Positions 1-9,104 of a stretch of DNA of 64,000 bases are shown in pieces. The position numbers were made by a program, and so were the translations under genes. Location: assembly GCF_000973725.1 (NCBI RefSeq), contig NZ_CP009621.1, positions 744,001 through 808,000 of the forward strand, given 5' to 3'. Positions within the stretch are counted from its first letter, which is position 1. The number at the start of each line of letters is the position of its first letter. This stretch comes from Pontibacter korlensis (lineage in GTDB: Bacteria; Bacteroidota; Bacteroidia; Cytophagales; Hymenobacteraceae). Under the pieces are notes generated by a model. The model made no database searches. It saw only the letters and a program-made list of their open reading frames with translations, and had not been told where the DNA came from.

Positions 1-1335
1 GGTCGGGTCATCCTTATGGAAAGATTCGTGCATGAAACCTGTGCCGCCATGCGTATTTTTAAGCATATGCAGGCACTCTTTGATTTCTTCGTCAGACTGG
101 CTCGTCATAGCCTGCATAATGATACTCATAGGCCAGATCAGATCACGACCAGTATGAGGACCGCCTATACCTTGCGCGGCTGAGCCCTTAAAGAACCATG
201 GGTTGTCCTGGCTCAACACAAAGCTGCGGGTGTTTTGATAAATAGGATCATCTACCGGGCAGCAATCCAGGTATGGCAAAGACAACAAGCTTGGAATATT
301 GGCATCATCCATAAATAGCTTGTTACCAAAACCGTCTACCTCAAATGGATTGATTTTGCCGTAGTTTAGATGTTCGGCTACGGCATACTCTTGCAATGCC
401 TTTTCTACCTCATCGGCCAGGGCAGTACACTCGGCAGCAAAAGTTTTATTCTTTTTGATCTGCTGGCTCATCTCGGCCAGTTGGCGGAGCGAAGTAACAG
501 CAAAGAAGTTTGAAGGAACCAGGAACAGGAAGATGGTAGCATCATCGGATGGGCGGAAGGTGGAGCAGATAAGCCCTACCGGTTTAACCGGGTTACCATA
601 TCCAGAGCCAGCTACTGTATCTGTTTGCCAACCAGTTACGCGCTGAAACTTATAAGGTCCTAAACCATCCTTGCGCTGCTGCTCTTTAAATGTTTTCACC
701 ACCAGCCTCATGGCTTTCTCCCAGTCTGCATTGAAAGGGTCCGTATCGCCGGAAACCTTCCAGTAGTGATACCCCAACCTGATTGCGTAGCAGAGCGAAT
801 CTATTTCCCACTTGCGCTCGTGTATGCCGGGCTGCATTTGTGTAAGGTCTTTTGCCCATTCCCCTTCCTTTGTAGGGTCATCATAGAAAGCGTTGGCATA
901 AGGATCTTTGATGATGTAACTCGTCTGCCTGTTAACTACACCCGCCACTAAGCGCTGCAGCGGCTTATCCTTGTCCATCAGCGCCAGGTATGGCCACACC
1001 TGCGCGGAGCTATCGCGCAACCACATAGCATCTATATCGCCAGTGATTACATAGGTATCTGGACGGCCATTTTTTTCCTGGTAGGCAACAGTGGTATCAA
1101 GCGTGCTAGGCAGGCAGTTCTCGAAAATCCAGGCCAGTTCTTTGTCGGCAATGTCTTTCTTTACCTCCTTAATCTTTTTTTCTACCGCTTTGCTGGTAAA
1201 GTTGCGCTCCGATATAGCCGGGCGCTGGCTCGCAAACTTTTCTTTCTGAGCAAAGGACATAAACGAAAAGCCAGTAGCGGCAATACCGGCTGTCGCAATG
1301 GCACCGGTCTTAACAAAATCTCTTCTTGTAGGCAT
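1..1335 (-). CDS. GH125 exo-alpha-mannosidase, partial (C-terminus beyond window)
   Basis: The start codon is inside the window and the 3' end runs off the left edge, leaving 445 codons. The N-terminus MPTRRDFVKTGAIATAG is a twin-arginine-like signal, so export is likely. Residues 99-109 (GDIDAMWLRDS) and the downstream MHESF at 435-439 match the conserved acid and base regions of family GH125 (DUF1237), metal-independent exo-acting alpha-1,6-mannosidases; E437 is the likely base. It is the last visible gene of the leftward PUL that starts with SusC at 16.6 kb, so it probably trims mannose from the imported or surface-bound glycan. The family call is strong from motifs; the linkage specificity is family knowledge only. 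Confidence 0.9.
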   Translation of the reverse strand, partial: MPTRRDFVKTGAIATAGIAATGFSFMSFAQKEKFASQRPAISERNFTSKAVEKKIKEVKKDIADKELAWIFENCLPSTLDTTVAYQEKNGRPDTYVITGDIDAMWLRDSSAQVWPYLALMDKDKPLQRLVAGVVNRQTSYIIKDPYANAFYDDPTKEGEWAKDLTQMQPGIHERKWEIDSLCYAIRLGYHYWKVSGDTDPFNADWEKAMRLVVKTFKEQQRKDGLGPYKFQRVTGWQTDTVAGSGYGNPVKPVGLICSTFRPSDDATIFLFLVPSNFFAVTSLRQLAEMSQQIKKNKTFAAECTALADEVEKALQEYAVAEHLNYGKINPFEVDGFGNKLFMDDANIPSLLSLPYLDCCPVDDPIYQNTRSFVLSQDNPWFFKGSAAQGIGGPHTGRDLIWPMSIIMQAMTSQSDEEIKECLHMLKNTHGGTGFMHESFHKDDPT

Positions 1336-1531
1336 ATGCTTTTAAATCTGTAGATCAGGGTATGATCTATAAATATAGTAATCCATTTATACTAAGCCCA
1401 GGCAAGCTCCTTTTAAAAGCCTACCAAATAGTTTTCCCTCTGCTCTTGCTATAGGGTTCTGCTGGCTACTTATACTTCGTTCACCGCAGTTCACAAGCAA
1501 GAGGAGTTACCTGCTGCAAGATCAGTACTTC

Positions 1532-3934
1532 TTATTTTGATGTTTTCAAAGACAGGGGCTGAACGGCTTTGTTGATTTTGAACTTCTCTTCTAATCTGAT
1601 ATCATCAGATGATGCGCCCACCATCACATCAAAATCTCCAGGCTCGACTATCCATTGCATTTTGGTGTCCAGCAGCATCATGTCTTCTGCATTAAGCTCA
1701 AATGCCACTGTTTTCTGCTCACCCGCTTTCAAATGGACTCGCTGGAATTTCTTCAGCTGTTTTGCTGGTGTAACCGTAGCGCTCACCTTGTCGCGCAGGT
1801 ATAGCTGCACCACTTCATCACCATCACGGGAACTAGTATTCTTTATCTGCAGCTGCACCTTCACCTGAACATCTCCCTGATTCTCCGACGGGCTCACCTG
1901 TAGGTTGCTGTACGCAAACTTTGAATAGCTTAAGCCATAACCAAAGCTGTAGAGAGGTTGAGCATCTGTTTCCACATAATCGTGCTTTGCAGGTCGTTTA
2001 GCGTTATAATATACAGGCAACTGCCCCACGTGCTTAGGCACTGAGATAGGCAAGCGTCCGGCAGGGTTATAATCACCGAACAGCACATCCGCAACGGCAT
2101 TACCACCTTCCTGGCCCGGGTACCAGGCATCCAGTATGGCAGGCACATTTTCCGACATCCAGTTCAGGTTAAGCGGACGGCCTTTGATCAGCACAACTAC
2201 CACAGGTGTTCCTGTTTTAACCACTTCCTGCAGTAACTCCATTTGCTTACCAAGCAGATCAAGCGTAGCACGGTCGAAGCCCTCACCGCTTTCCATATCG
2301 CTTATCTCCTGCCCTCCTTCGTTAGCTGATACTGTGGCAGCACCTGTGCTCTGGTATTCCGTTTTGAAGTCACGTGCACTAGAGCCACCGAGCACTACAA
2401 CTGCAACCTCAGCCTTGCGGGCTGCCTCTACGGCCTCAGCTATGTTGGCAGTAGTGGTATCACGAATGGCGCTCCCTTTTACATAGGTAACTTTTGTCTT
2501 TCCAGAGACCTTTGCTTTGATGCCTTCCAGCACTGTTACAATGTTACTTTCTGGCTGAGGCGCTGTGTAATCGCCAAGTTGGTTATAGATGTTATCTGCA
2601 TTGGGCCCTATAACGGCAATGCTCTTCAGGCTTTTATTCAGCGGAAGCAAATCCTTCTCATTCTTCAGCAGCACAATCGACTCTTTCGCTACCTGGCGTG
2701 CCAGCTGCACATGGGCATCATTTTTCACAACTTTTGCTGCCTTTTTAGGATCTACATAAGGGTTTTCAAACAAGCCCATCTCAAACTTCAGGCGCAGCAC
2801 CCGGCTCACGGCCCTGTCGAGTACATCTGTAGATACCAAACCAGCTTTTACTGCCTCCAGTAAATTTTTATCATACCCATAGCCACTTAAATCGGCATCC
2901 AGACCTGCATTAATGGCTAATGCAGCAGCATCGGCTGGTGTAGCAGCCACATGATGGCTACCTACCAGGCCTGAGATACTACCCAGGTCAGAAACGGTAA
3001 AACCATTGAAGCCCCATTCATTCCGAAGCAGGTCTGTTAACAGGTACTCATTCGAGGAACAGGGTACGCCATCAATAGAATTGTAAGCAGTCATCACAGA
3101 GAGAGCACCAGCCTTAACAGCAGCACGGAAAGGAGGCAGGTAACTCTGATGCAGCTCACGGTAACCTGTGCTGATGCTGCCACCATTATGGCCACCCTCC
3201 GGCACACCATAGGCTGTGAAATGTTTCAGAGTAGATATGATGTTGGCGCCGCTCTTCAGGTTATCCCCCTGAAAGCCCTTCACCATGGCTACCCCCATTT
3301 GGCTGTTGAGCACAGGGTCCTCGCCATATGTTTCCTCTACCCTCGACCAACGCGGCTCCCGCGCCAGGTCTAATACTGGTCCATATCCTATATGCGCCCC
3401 TTGCGCACGAGCCTCTGTGGCAATGGCCGATGCCATGCGTTGTACCAGGGCAGGGTTCCAGGTGCTGCCTTGTCCAATGGAGGTAGGGAAAACGGTGGTT
3501 CCTATTGCCATGTGTCCGTGCGGGCATTCCTCCGCCAATAGCAAGGGTATACCTAACCTGGTATTCTCCACCACATACTTTTGAAGCGCATTGGTAGCCT
3601 CAGCGGCTAGGGCAGGATTCAAACCTGTCGTCAGTGTCTTTTTCGTCCAAGGGTCCGCCCGAAGGGTTGCCCAAAGCAAACCGATATGCCGCTCATCAAC
3701 CGCTTTCTTAAATGCTTCACTGGCTGTTACTTTCTTGCCCTGCTTTTCATACATCTCCCATCCTAGCAGCTTAGACAACTGCCCCACTTTCTCTTCCAAT
3801 GTCATGCGCCCCAGTAAGTCTTTTACCCGGTCTTCTGTAGGCGCTTTGCTGTTTTTGTAAAGGGGTTTTTCCTTTTGCGCAAAAGCTGAAGTGGCACAAA
3901 TCAGGCTTAACCCAATAATAAAATACTTGATCAT
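1532..3934 (-). CDS. GH3 beta-glycosidase (BglX-type)
   Basis: An 800-residue secreted protein with a signal peptide ending near FAQ (residue 20). The GH3 N-terminal barrel is clear: EECPHG at 135-140, KHF at 237-239 and the nucleophile motif TVSDLGS with D316. A GH3 C-terminal sandwich follows, and a fibronectin III-like domain closes the protein (about residues 690-770). This is the BglX architecture and full length. Family members remove terminal beta-glucose, beta-xylose or related sugars; sequence alone does not decide which. It sits between the GH35 gene (113 bp upstream) and GH125 in one leftward cluster. In plant N-glycan or xyloglucan breakdown a GH3 often acts as xylosidase or glucosidase, which is inference here. 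Confidence 0.93.
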   Translation of the reverse strand: MIKYFIIGLSLICATSAFAQKEKPLYKNSKAPTEDRVKDLLGRMTLEEKVGQLSKLLGWEMYEKQGKKVTASEAFKKAVDERHIGLLWATLRADPWTKKTLTTGLNPALAAEATNALQKYVVENTRLGIPLLLAEECPHGHMAIGTTVFPTSIGQGSTWNPALVQRMASAIATEARAQGAHIGYGPVLDLAREPRWSRVEETYGEDPVLNSQMGVAMVKGFQGDNLKSGANIISTLKHFTAYGVPEGGHNGGSISTGYRELHQSYLPPFRAAVKAGALSVMTAYNSIDGVPCSSNEYLLTDLLRNEWGFNGFTVSDLGSISGLVGSHHVAATPADAAALAINAGLDADLSGYGYDKNLLEAVKAGLVSTDVLDRAVSRVLRLKFEMGLFENPYVDPKKAAKVVKNDAHVQLARQVAKESIVLLKNEKDLLPLNKSLKSIAVIGPNADNIYNQLGDYTAPQPESNIVTVLEGIKAKVSGKTKVTYVKGSAIRDTTTANIAEAVEAARKAEVAVVVLGGSSARDFKTEYQSTGAATVSANEGGQEISDMESGEGFDRATLDLLGKQMELLQEVVKTGTPVVVVLIKGRPLNLNWMSENVPAILDAWYPGQEGGNAVADVLFGDYNPAGRLPISVPKHVGQLPVYYNAKRPAKHDYVETDAQPLYSFGYGLSYSKFAYSNLQVSPSENQGDVQVKVQLQIKNTSSRDGDEVVQLYLRDKVSATVTPAKQLKKFQRVHLKAGEQKTVAFELNAEDMMLLDTKMQWIVEPGDFDVMVGASSDDIRLEEKFKINKAVQPLSLKTSK

Positions 3935-4047
3935 GTTCTGTTATTATAAAAGTTCTGCAGAGCAACTACCTCTTCAGATTCGTATTATCTTCTCAACTTG
4001 TCTCCTGTTCTTTCTTCCATTTCAGGCATTGAGACTGAGACGGTAGC

Positions 4048-5916
4048 TTACAGCAGCTCCTCCAGTATAGGCTTATCTGTGGTCTTGAGCTCTTTTTGCT
4101 GTACCTCATTGAGCTGCTCCAGCACTACTACCTCATTTTTGCCTTTTCTGAGCCAGCAACCAGGTAGGTAAAGCGTTTGCTGCGGACCAACTTTCCAGTA
4201 GCGGCCTAAGTTGTGCCCGTTTACAAACACAATCCCTTTGCCCCACCCACGCATATCCAGAAACACATCCCCTGTTTGCTTCAGGTCAAATGAGCCTGAG
4301 TATAGTGTTGGCTTCCCTTCTTTATACTTCGCTGTATACTTGGCCAGGTCTGGCACTTTGTCGAAGGGCAGCTTATACATGCTCCAGCTACCAGTTATTT
4401 CAAAGTCATTGATCATTACAGGAGAGATGATGCCTTTTGTGTTATGCACAATCTCTGCCCCGTAATTGATACGCCCCATGTTCTCCACCAGGAGCTCCAG
4501 CGTGCCATTGAACGGAATCTGGATATCCATCTCGTATTTATTTTCCTGGCGGTTGAGCTCGCCTACCTTCCTGCCGTTCACATAAACAGTGGCAAAGTCG
4601 CGGAGGCCTTTTACCTGCAGCTTTCCTTGTACCGGCTGGTTAAAGCGCTTGCTGTACAGCACATAGCCGTAACCTTGGTTCAGGTCTTCGAAGGAGAGAG
4701 GAGTATCGTTAGTGACGGGTTTTATATCCTTTTTAAGATCGAACAAATCTACTGCTTTGCCTAACTGAATGGCGGGAATAGTGATCACCGGCACCTGCTC
4801 CGGCACTTCCGGAATTCTATACTTCACATGCTTTTTCATCAGCTCCCGGATGGCCATATACTTTGGAGTTGCCCAACCGGCCTCGCTTATAGGTGCATCG
4901 TAGTCGTAGCTGGTAATATCCGGCTGGATATCATGCTCCTCATTATAGTTGGCCCCGGATGTAAACCCAAAATTGGTACCGCCATGTACCATGTAGAAGT
5001 TAAAATGGACGTTGTTTTTCAGGTATGTTTCTGTCTGCTTTTCTATCTGATCGGCCCCGATCCGGGTGAAGGGCTCAGCCCAATGGTCCAGCCAGCCAGG
5101 GTAAAATTCAGCCACCATGTAAGGCCCTTTGCCTCCGTTGTAGCTATCTACGGCTTTCTTAAGGTTAGTTATGTTGCCTTCCCCGTTAGCTGTTGGCAAA
5201 GCTCCTGCTATAGCCCCTCCCTCAAACAGCCAAGTACCGTCTGAGGTAAAGAATGGGCCTTCGAAACCTGCCTCTACCAGCATCTTTTTGATAGCGGCAT
5301 TATACTTCCGGTGCTCTTCCAGTGGAATATCCTCTCGTTGCGACACATAGGACCCAAACTCATTCTCCACCTGTGTCATGATAATTGGACCTCCTTTACT
5401 TACCTGCAGGTCTTTTACCTGCTCAGCAAGTTTGTTGATGTACACCTTACAAGAGTCCAGAAAAGGCTGGTTATTGGCACGGATTACCAGTTCCTTGTTC
5501 TTCTGCAACCACCACGGGTAGCCTCCAAAGTCCCACTCAGCACAGGCATAAGGCCCTGGACGAAGAATAACGAAAAGGCCTTCCTCTTGAGCTGTTTTGA
5601 TATACTCCGCTAAGTTTTTGTTTCCGGTCTTGAAGTCCCACACACCAGGGGCTGTATTATGATAGTTCCAGAACACATAGGTGGCTACAGTATTGAGTCC
5701 CATAGCCTTCATCATCTTCAGGCGATGGCGCCAATATTCCTTCGGAATACGGGCATAGTGCATCTCGCCGGAGTGGATCTGCGTTGCTTTGCCATTGTAA
5801 AAAAACTGCCCGTCTTTTATTTCAAACGTGTGCTTCTTCTGGGCATCTGCTGGCATTGTAAATAGTAACAAAGCAAATGTAACTGCCAGCAAGAATCTTG
5901 ATCTAAGTTGTAGCAT
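4048..5916 (-). CDS. GH35 beta-galactosidase
   Basis: A 622-residue exported enzyme with a hydrophobic leader ending near ADAQ (residue 26). The GH35 barrel starts at about residue 32. GPYACAEWDFGG (121-132) is a family signature, NEF places the acid/base at E186, and VAEFYPGW places the nucleophile at E270. C-terminal jelly-roll domains follow, including RGWGKGIVFVNGHNLGRYW, which is typical of the family. The reaction is removal of terminal beta-linked galactose. It lies between GH29 and GH3 genes in the leftward PUL, 83 bp after the GH29 stop side. Together with the fucosidases it suggests removal of Fuc-Gal caps. Complete, with no missing catalytic residue. Confidence 0.95.
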   Translation of the reverse strand: MLQLRSRFLLAVTFALLLFTMPADAQKKHTFEIKDGQFFYNGKATQIHSGEMHYARIPKEYWRHRLKMMKAMGLNTVATYVFWNYHNTAPGVWDFKTGNKNLAEYIKTAQEEGLFVILRPGPYACAEWDFGGYPWWLQKNKELVIRANNQPFLDSCKVYINKLAEQVKDLQVSKGGPIIMTQVENEFGSYVSQREDIPLEEHRKYNAAIKKMLVEAGFEGPFFTSDGTWLFEGGAIAGALPTANGEGNITNLKKAVDSYNGGKGPYMVAEFYPGWLDHWAEPFTRIGADQIEKQTETYLKNNVHFNFYMVHGGTNFGFTSGANYNEEHDIQPDITSYDYDAPISEAGWATPKYMAIRELMKKHVKYRIPEVPEQVPVITIPAIQLGKAVDLFDLKKDIKPVTNDTPLSFEDLNQGYGYVLYSKRFNQPVQGKLQVKGLRDFATVYVNGRKVGELNRQENKYEMDIQIPFNGTLELLVENMGRINYGAEIVHNTKGIISPVMINDFEITGSWSMYKLPFDKVPDLAKYTAKYKEGKPTLYSGSFDLKQTGDVFLDMRGWGKGIVFVNGHNLGRYWKVGPQQTLYLPGCWLRKGKNEVVVLEQLNEVQQKELKTTDKPILEELL

Positions 5917-5999
5917 AAGTGCGCTAATTCTGATATGTACCTAGGCTGTTGATGAGGTAAAACGTCTGAGAATTTGTTTCTTACCTGCCTATAGGTTTA

Positions 6000-7481
6000 T
6001 CAATAGACTTCAACATTTGAAATTACCGGGCTCGCCTTTGCATCAGTAATATTGATGCGGACTCTATCGGTGCTTACAGGTCTGTCGAACTTCACAATGC
6101 GCTTATAACCAATAGTTGTCGCATCAGCCATAGGTTTCCAGCCGTTGTCCTGCCACACATCAACCGAAAACGCCTTAACCCGCTGCCCCAGTTTTATATA
6201 CTCCTGCAAGAGCACATACTTTACAGGCTGTACTTTGCCTAAATCAACCTCGAGAGTACCTGAGGTTGTTTCGTCGTTAGTAGCCCAGTATGTCTCCTTG
6301 TCACCATCCGTTACATTAGCTGCAGCATAGGCTTTTGCATTTCCACGGAAGGAGTCGGATTTAGCTTTTGCGTTTGCAGCCAGATTTGTCTTAAACTCCT
6401 CGTCCAAGAGTTTCTTCCACCCCTGCAGTGCTTTTACATCATGCTCATGAATCAAGCCACGCTTGTCTGGTGGCACGTTCAGGAGTAGCGTTGAGCCACG
6501 TCCAACGGAAGTGAGGTAAATTTCAAAAAGCTTTTCAGGAGATTTTACAAGTGAGTCTTCTTTGGCATGATAGAACCAGCCTGGACGGATGGAAACATCC
6601 ACCTCAGCCGGAATCCATTTATCACCGTCTTCAGCACCAGTGTTCAGCAGCTCTTCGATTCCGGCTTTGCCAGCATAGAGCGTATCATTGCTGATGGTGT
6701 TCCAGTTCGTTTTGCTTACAAAGCCTTTCTCATTTCCAACCCAGCGGATATCAGGGCCGGCATCACTGAAGAACAGAACTTTCGGGCTTGGCTGTAGCTG
6801 CTCTACCATGCGTAACGTAGTAGGCCAGTCGTAGTAAGTGGCACGATCTATTTTTCGCGTTTCACGTGCTCCACCATAATAACCGTCTCCACCGTTTGCC
6901 CCGTCGAACCACATCTCGAAAACTGGCCCATAGGTTGTAAAGATCTCTTTCAACTGATTCCTGTAGTATTCCACATAAGATGGCTGCCCATAATCGGCGC
7001 GGTTCCTGTCCCAAGGAGAGAGGTAGACGCCAAACTTTAACCCATACTTTCTGCAGGCATCCGCCACCTCTTTCACCACATCGCCTTGCCCGTTTTTGTA
7101 GGGACTGTTTTCAACAGAGTGGTCCGTATACTTGCTAGGCCATAAGGCAAAGCCATCATGATGCTTGCAGGTAAGGATCACCCCTTTAAAGCCGGCATCT
7201 TTTAGCGTACGCACCCACTGCTCTGCATCCAGGTGGGTAGGGTTAAAAATGGCTGGGCTTTCGTCGCCATAGCCCCACTCCAGATCTGTAAAAGTGTTAG
7301 TCGTGAAATGAATAAAAGCATTCATCTCCATTTCGTGCCAAGCCAACTGTGCCTCTGTAGGAATTGGCAGCACAGGTTTTGGAGGGGCAACTTGTGCCTC
7401 TGATGTGGTAGTCTGGCTAGTTGAACAGGAAAAAAAGACACTGGCAAGTGCGGCTGTCACTAGTAAGCTGTATTTCTTCAT
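6000..7481 (-). CDS. GH29 alpha-L-fucosidase lipoprotein with discoidin-like tail
   Basis: A 493-residue lipoprotein: the leader ends in VFFSC with the lipidated cysteine at C19. The GH29 catalytic barrel spans about 40-370, with KHHDGF at 106-111 and FEMWFDG placing the nucleophile at D193. The last ~110 residues resemble an F5/8 type C (discoidin, CBM32-like) sandwich, including DGDKETYWAT and the closing SNVEVY. This layout is usual for the GH29-B group that cleaves alpha-1,3/1,4-fucose in branched glycans, but subfamily is an inference. A short 46-bp gap separates it from the second GH29 gene, so the pair is probably co-transcribed. Lipidation would place it at the cell surface or periplasmic face. 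Confidence 0.92.
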   Translation of the reverse strand: MKKYSLLVTAALASVFFSCSTSQTTTSEAQVAPPKPVLPIPTEAQLAWHEMEMNAFIHFTTNTFTDLEWGYGDESPAIFNPTHLDAEQWVRTLKDAGFKGVILTCKHHDGFALWPSKYTDHSVENSPYKNGQGDVVKEVADACRKYGLKFGVYLSPWDRNRADYGQPSYVEYYRNQLKEIFTTYGPVFEMWFDGANGGDGYYGGARETRKIDRATYYDWPTTLRMVEQLQPSPKVLFFSDAGPDIRWVGNEKGFVSKTNWNTISNDTLYAGKAGIEELLNTGAEDGDKWIPAEVDVSIRPGWFYHAKEDSLVKSPEKLFEIYLTSVGRGSTLLLNVPPDKRGLIHEHDVKALQGWKKLLDEEFKTNLAANAKAKSDSFRGNAKAYAAANVTDGDKETYWATNDETTSGTLEVDLGKVQPVKYVLLQEYIKLGQRVKAFSVDVWQDNGWKPMADATTIGYKRIVKFDRPVSTDRVRINITDAKASPVISNVEVY

Positions 7482-7527
7482 CGTTAGCTCTTCTGAGATT
7501 TAAGAAATGATACAGTAGTGCTTTGCT

Positions 7528-8997
7528 CTATTGTGCTGCAGTAAAAGAGAAAGCCAAAGCTGGATAGGCACCAGGTGATTTAGACAGGGACCTCGGCAAG
7601 TATACTTTTACCTTGTCTCCTTCCTTTACCCACTTTACAGTTTTGCCATCTTGTACAAGCTTTATTTTGCTTCCTTTCTTCGGAGCATTGCCAGTCCACT
7701 CCAGAACGGCAGGCACAGGCTTATCTTCCGGTAGGCAGGTAATGGCATAGCGCGTTCCTTTTTTTCCTTGTGTAAAGAAAGTACTGCCATCCTGATACTG
7801 CTTTGTTGTGCGGGTGTTATAAATAGCTTCTCCATTTTTATCCAACCATTTTCCTATCTCAGCCAAGCGCACAGTCGCCTCCTCAGGCAAAGTGCCATCT
7901 GGCTTAGGCCCTACACCCAACAGCAGGTTACCTCCTTTTGCCACTACCTCAACTAATGTATGGATGACTGCAGTAGGAGTTTTGTAGTTATCGTTCGGCA
8001 CATACCCCCAGTTATTAGCCAGCGTTAAGCAGCTTTCCCATGGGTTTTCCAGCTTGGTCTCTGGAACGCGTCGCTCCGGCGTCTGGTAATTTTCATAAGG
8101 TCCATGCACTGTGCGGTCTACTATCAATAACCCCGGCTGCGCCTTACGTGCCATAGAGGCAATGGCTGGCATGTCTACTTCCTGGCTAAACTCAGGTATG
8201 GGCGCTCCCCACGAGCGCACCTCATCATTAACCGTCTCCAGTGGTCTTACCCAGCCTCCGTCAAGCCACAGGATATCCATGGCTCCGTAGTTGTTCATCA
8301 ACTCACCAATTTGGTTATAGGTAAACTGCTTGTACTGGTTCCACCTCCAAGGGTGTTTGCGGATGTCATAGTTTACGTTTCGGTTTGGCGTGGCGTACTT
8401 GGGCCACCAGAAGTACTCAGAGTGCCAGTCTGGCTTGGAGAAGTATGCCCCGATCATGAGCCCTTCGTTACGGAAGGCATTAAACACATGCTTGGCCACG
8501 TCCGCACGCGGGTTGCTCCCGAAAGGCCCGTTGGTTATTTTAAAGTCCGTCTCCTGCGTATCGAACATGTTAAAGCCATCATGGTGCTTAGTAGTAAACA
8601 CCAGGTAGCGCATACCGGCTTTCTTAGCCACGCTTGCCCACTGCTCCGGGTTAAAGTTTACAGGATTAAAGTCTTTGCTCAGCCCCCAATACCACTTTTT
8701 GTAGTCTTCGTAGGCAATGGTACTGTCTCGCTCAATCCAATCCTCTGAACACAGCTGCCAGGACTCAATGATGCCCGGTACAGCATATAGTCCCCAGTGG
8801 ATAATGATACCGAATTTCTGGTCGCGCCACTTCTCCAGCTTCTGCTGTACTAAAGGGTCGCTGGGAGCTTCATACTCAGATGACTGATGGTGCACCCCTT
8901 GTTCTTGGGCTACGGCTGGCACAGCTAAACCAGAGCATAGGAGCGATGCAACAAGAAAACCTTTAGCTGAGGTACGCTTTAAGAAACTGTTAAACAT
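7528..8997 (-). CDS. GH29 alpha-L-fucosidase (second copy)
   Basis: An upstream in-frame ATG exists at 9075, but the start at 8997 is preferred because it begins directly with a signal peptide (MFNSFLKRTSAKG..., cleavage near PAVAQ); the extra 26 residues look unrelated to secretion. The 489-residue product has KHHDGF at 137-142 and DILWLDGG with nucleophile D246, then a small C-terminal beta domain. It is clearly diverged from the neighbouring GH29: no lipobox, no discoidin tail and a different spacing. Two fucosidases side by side suggest two fucose linkages in the same substrate, or subfamily A and B activities working together. That last point is inference. Confidence 0.92.
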   Translation of the reverse strand: MFNSFLKRTSAKGFLVASLLCSGLAVPAVAQEQGVHHQSSEYEAPSDPLVQQKLEKWRDQKFGIIIHWGLYAVPGIIESWQLCSEDWIERDSTIAYEDYKKWYWGLSKDFNPVNFNPEQWASVAKKAGMRYLVFTTKHHDGFNMFDTQETDFKITNGPFGSNPRADVAKHVFNAFRNEGLMIGAYFSKPDWHSEYFWWPKYATPNRNVNYDIRKHPWRWNQYKQFTYNQIGELMNNYGAMDILWLDGGWVRPLETVNDEVRSWGAPIPEFSQEVDMPAIASMARKAQPGLLIVDRTVHGPYENYQTPERRVPETKLENPWESCLTLANNWGYVPNDNYKTPTAVIHTLVEVVAKGGNLLLGVGPKPDGTLPEEATVRLAEIGKWLDKNGEAIYNTRTTKQYQDGSTFFTQGKKGTRYAITCLPEDKPVPAVLEWTGNAPKKGSKIKLVQDGKTVKWVKEGDKVKVYLPRSLSKSPGAYPALAFSFTAAQ

Positions 8998-9104
8998 GTG
9001 GTAAAAGACGTTATGTAATAGCGTATTATGATTGTTATGATCTATAGCCCTGAAGGCTACAATAAGCACTTGCACTTCTCATGAATCTGGAATAAGCAAC
9101 CCTG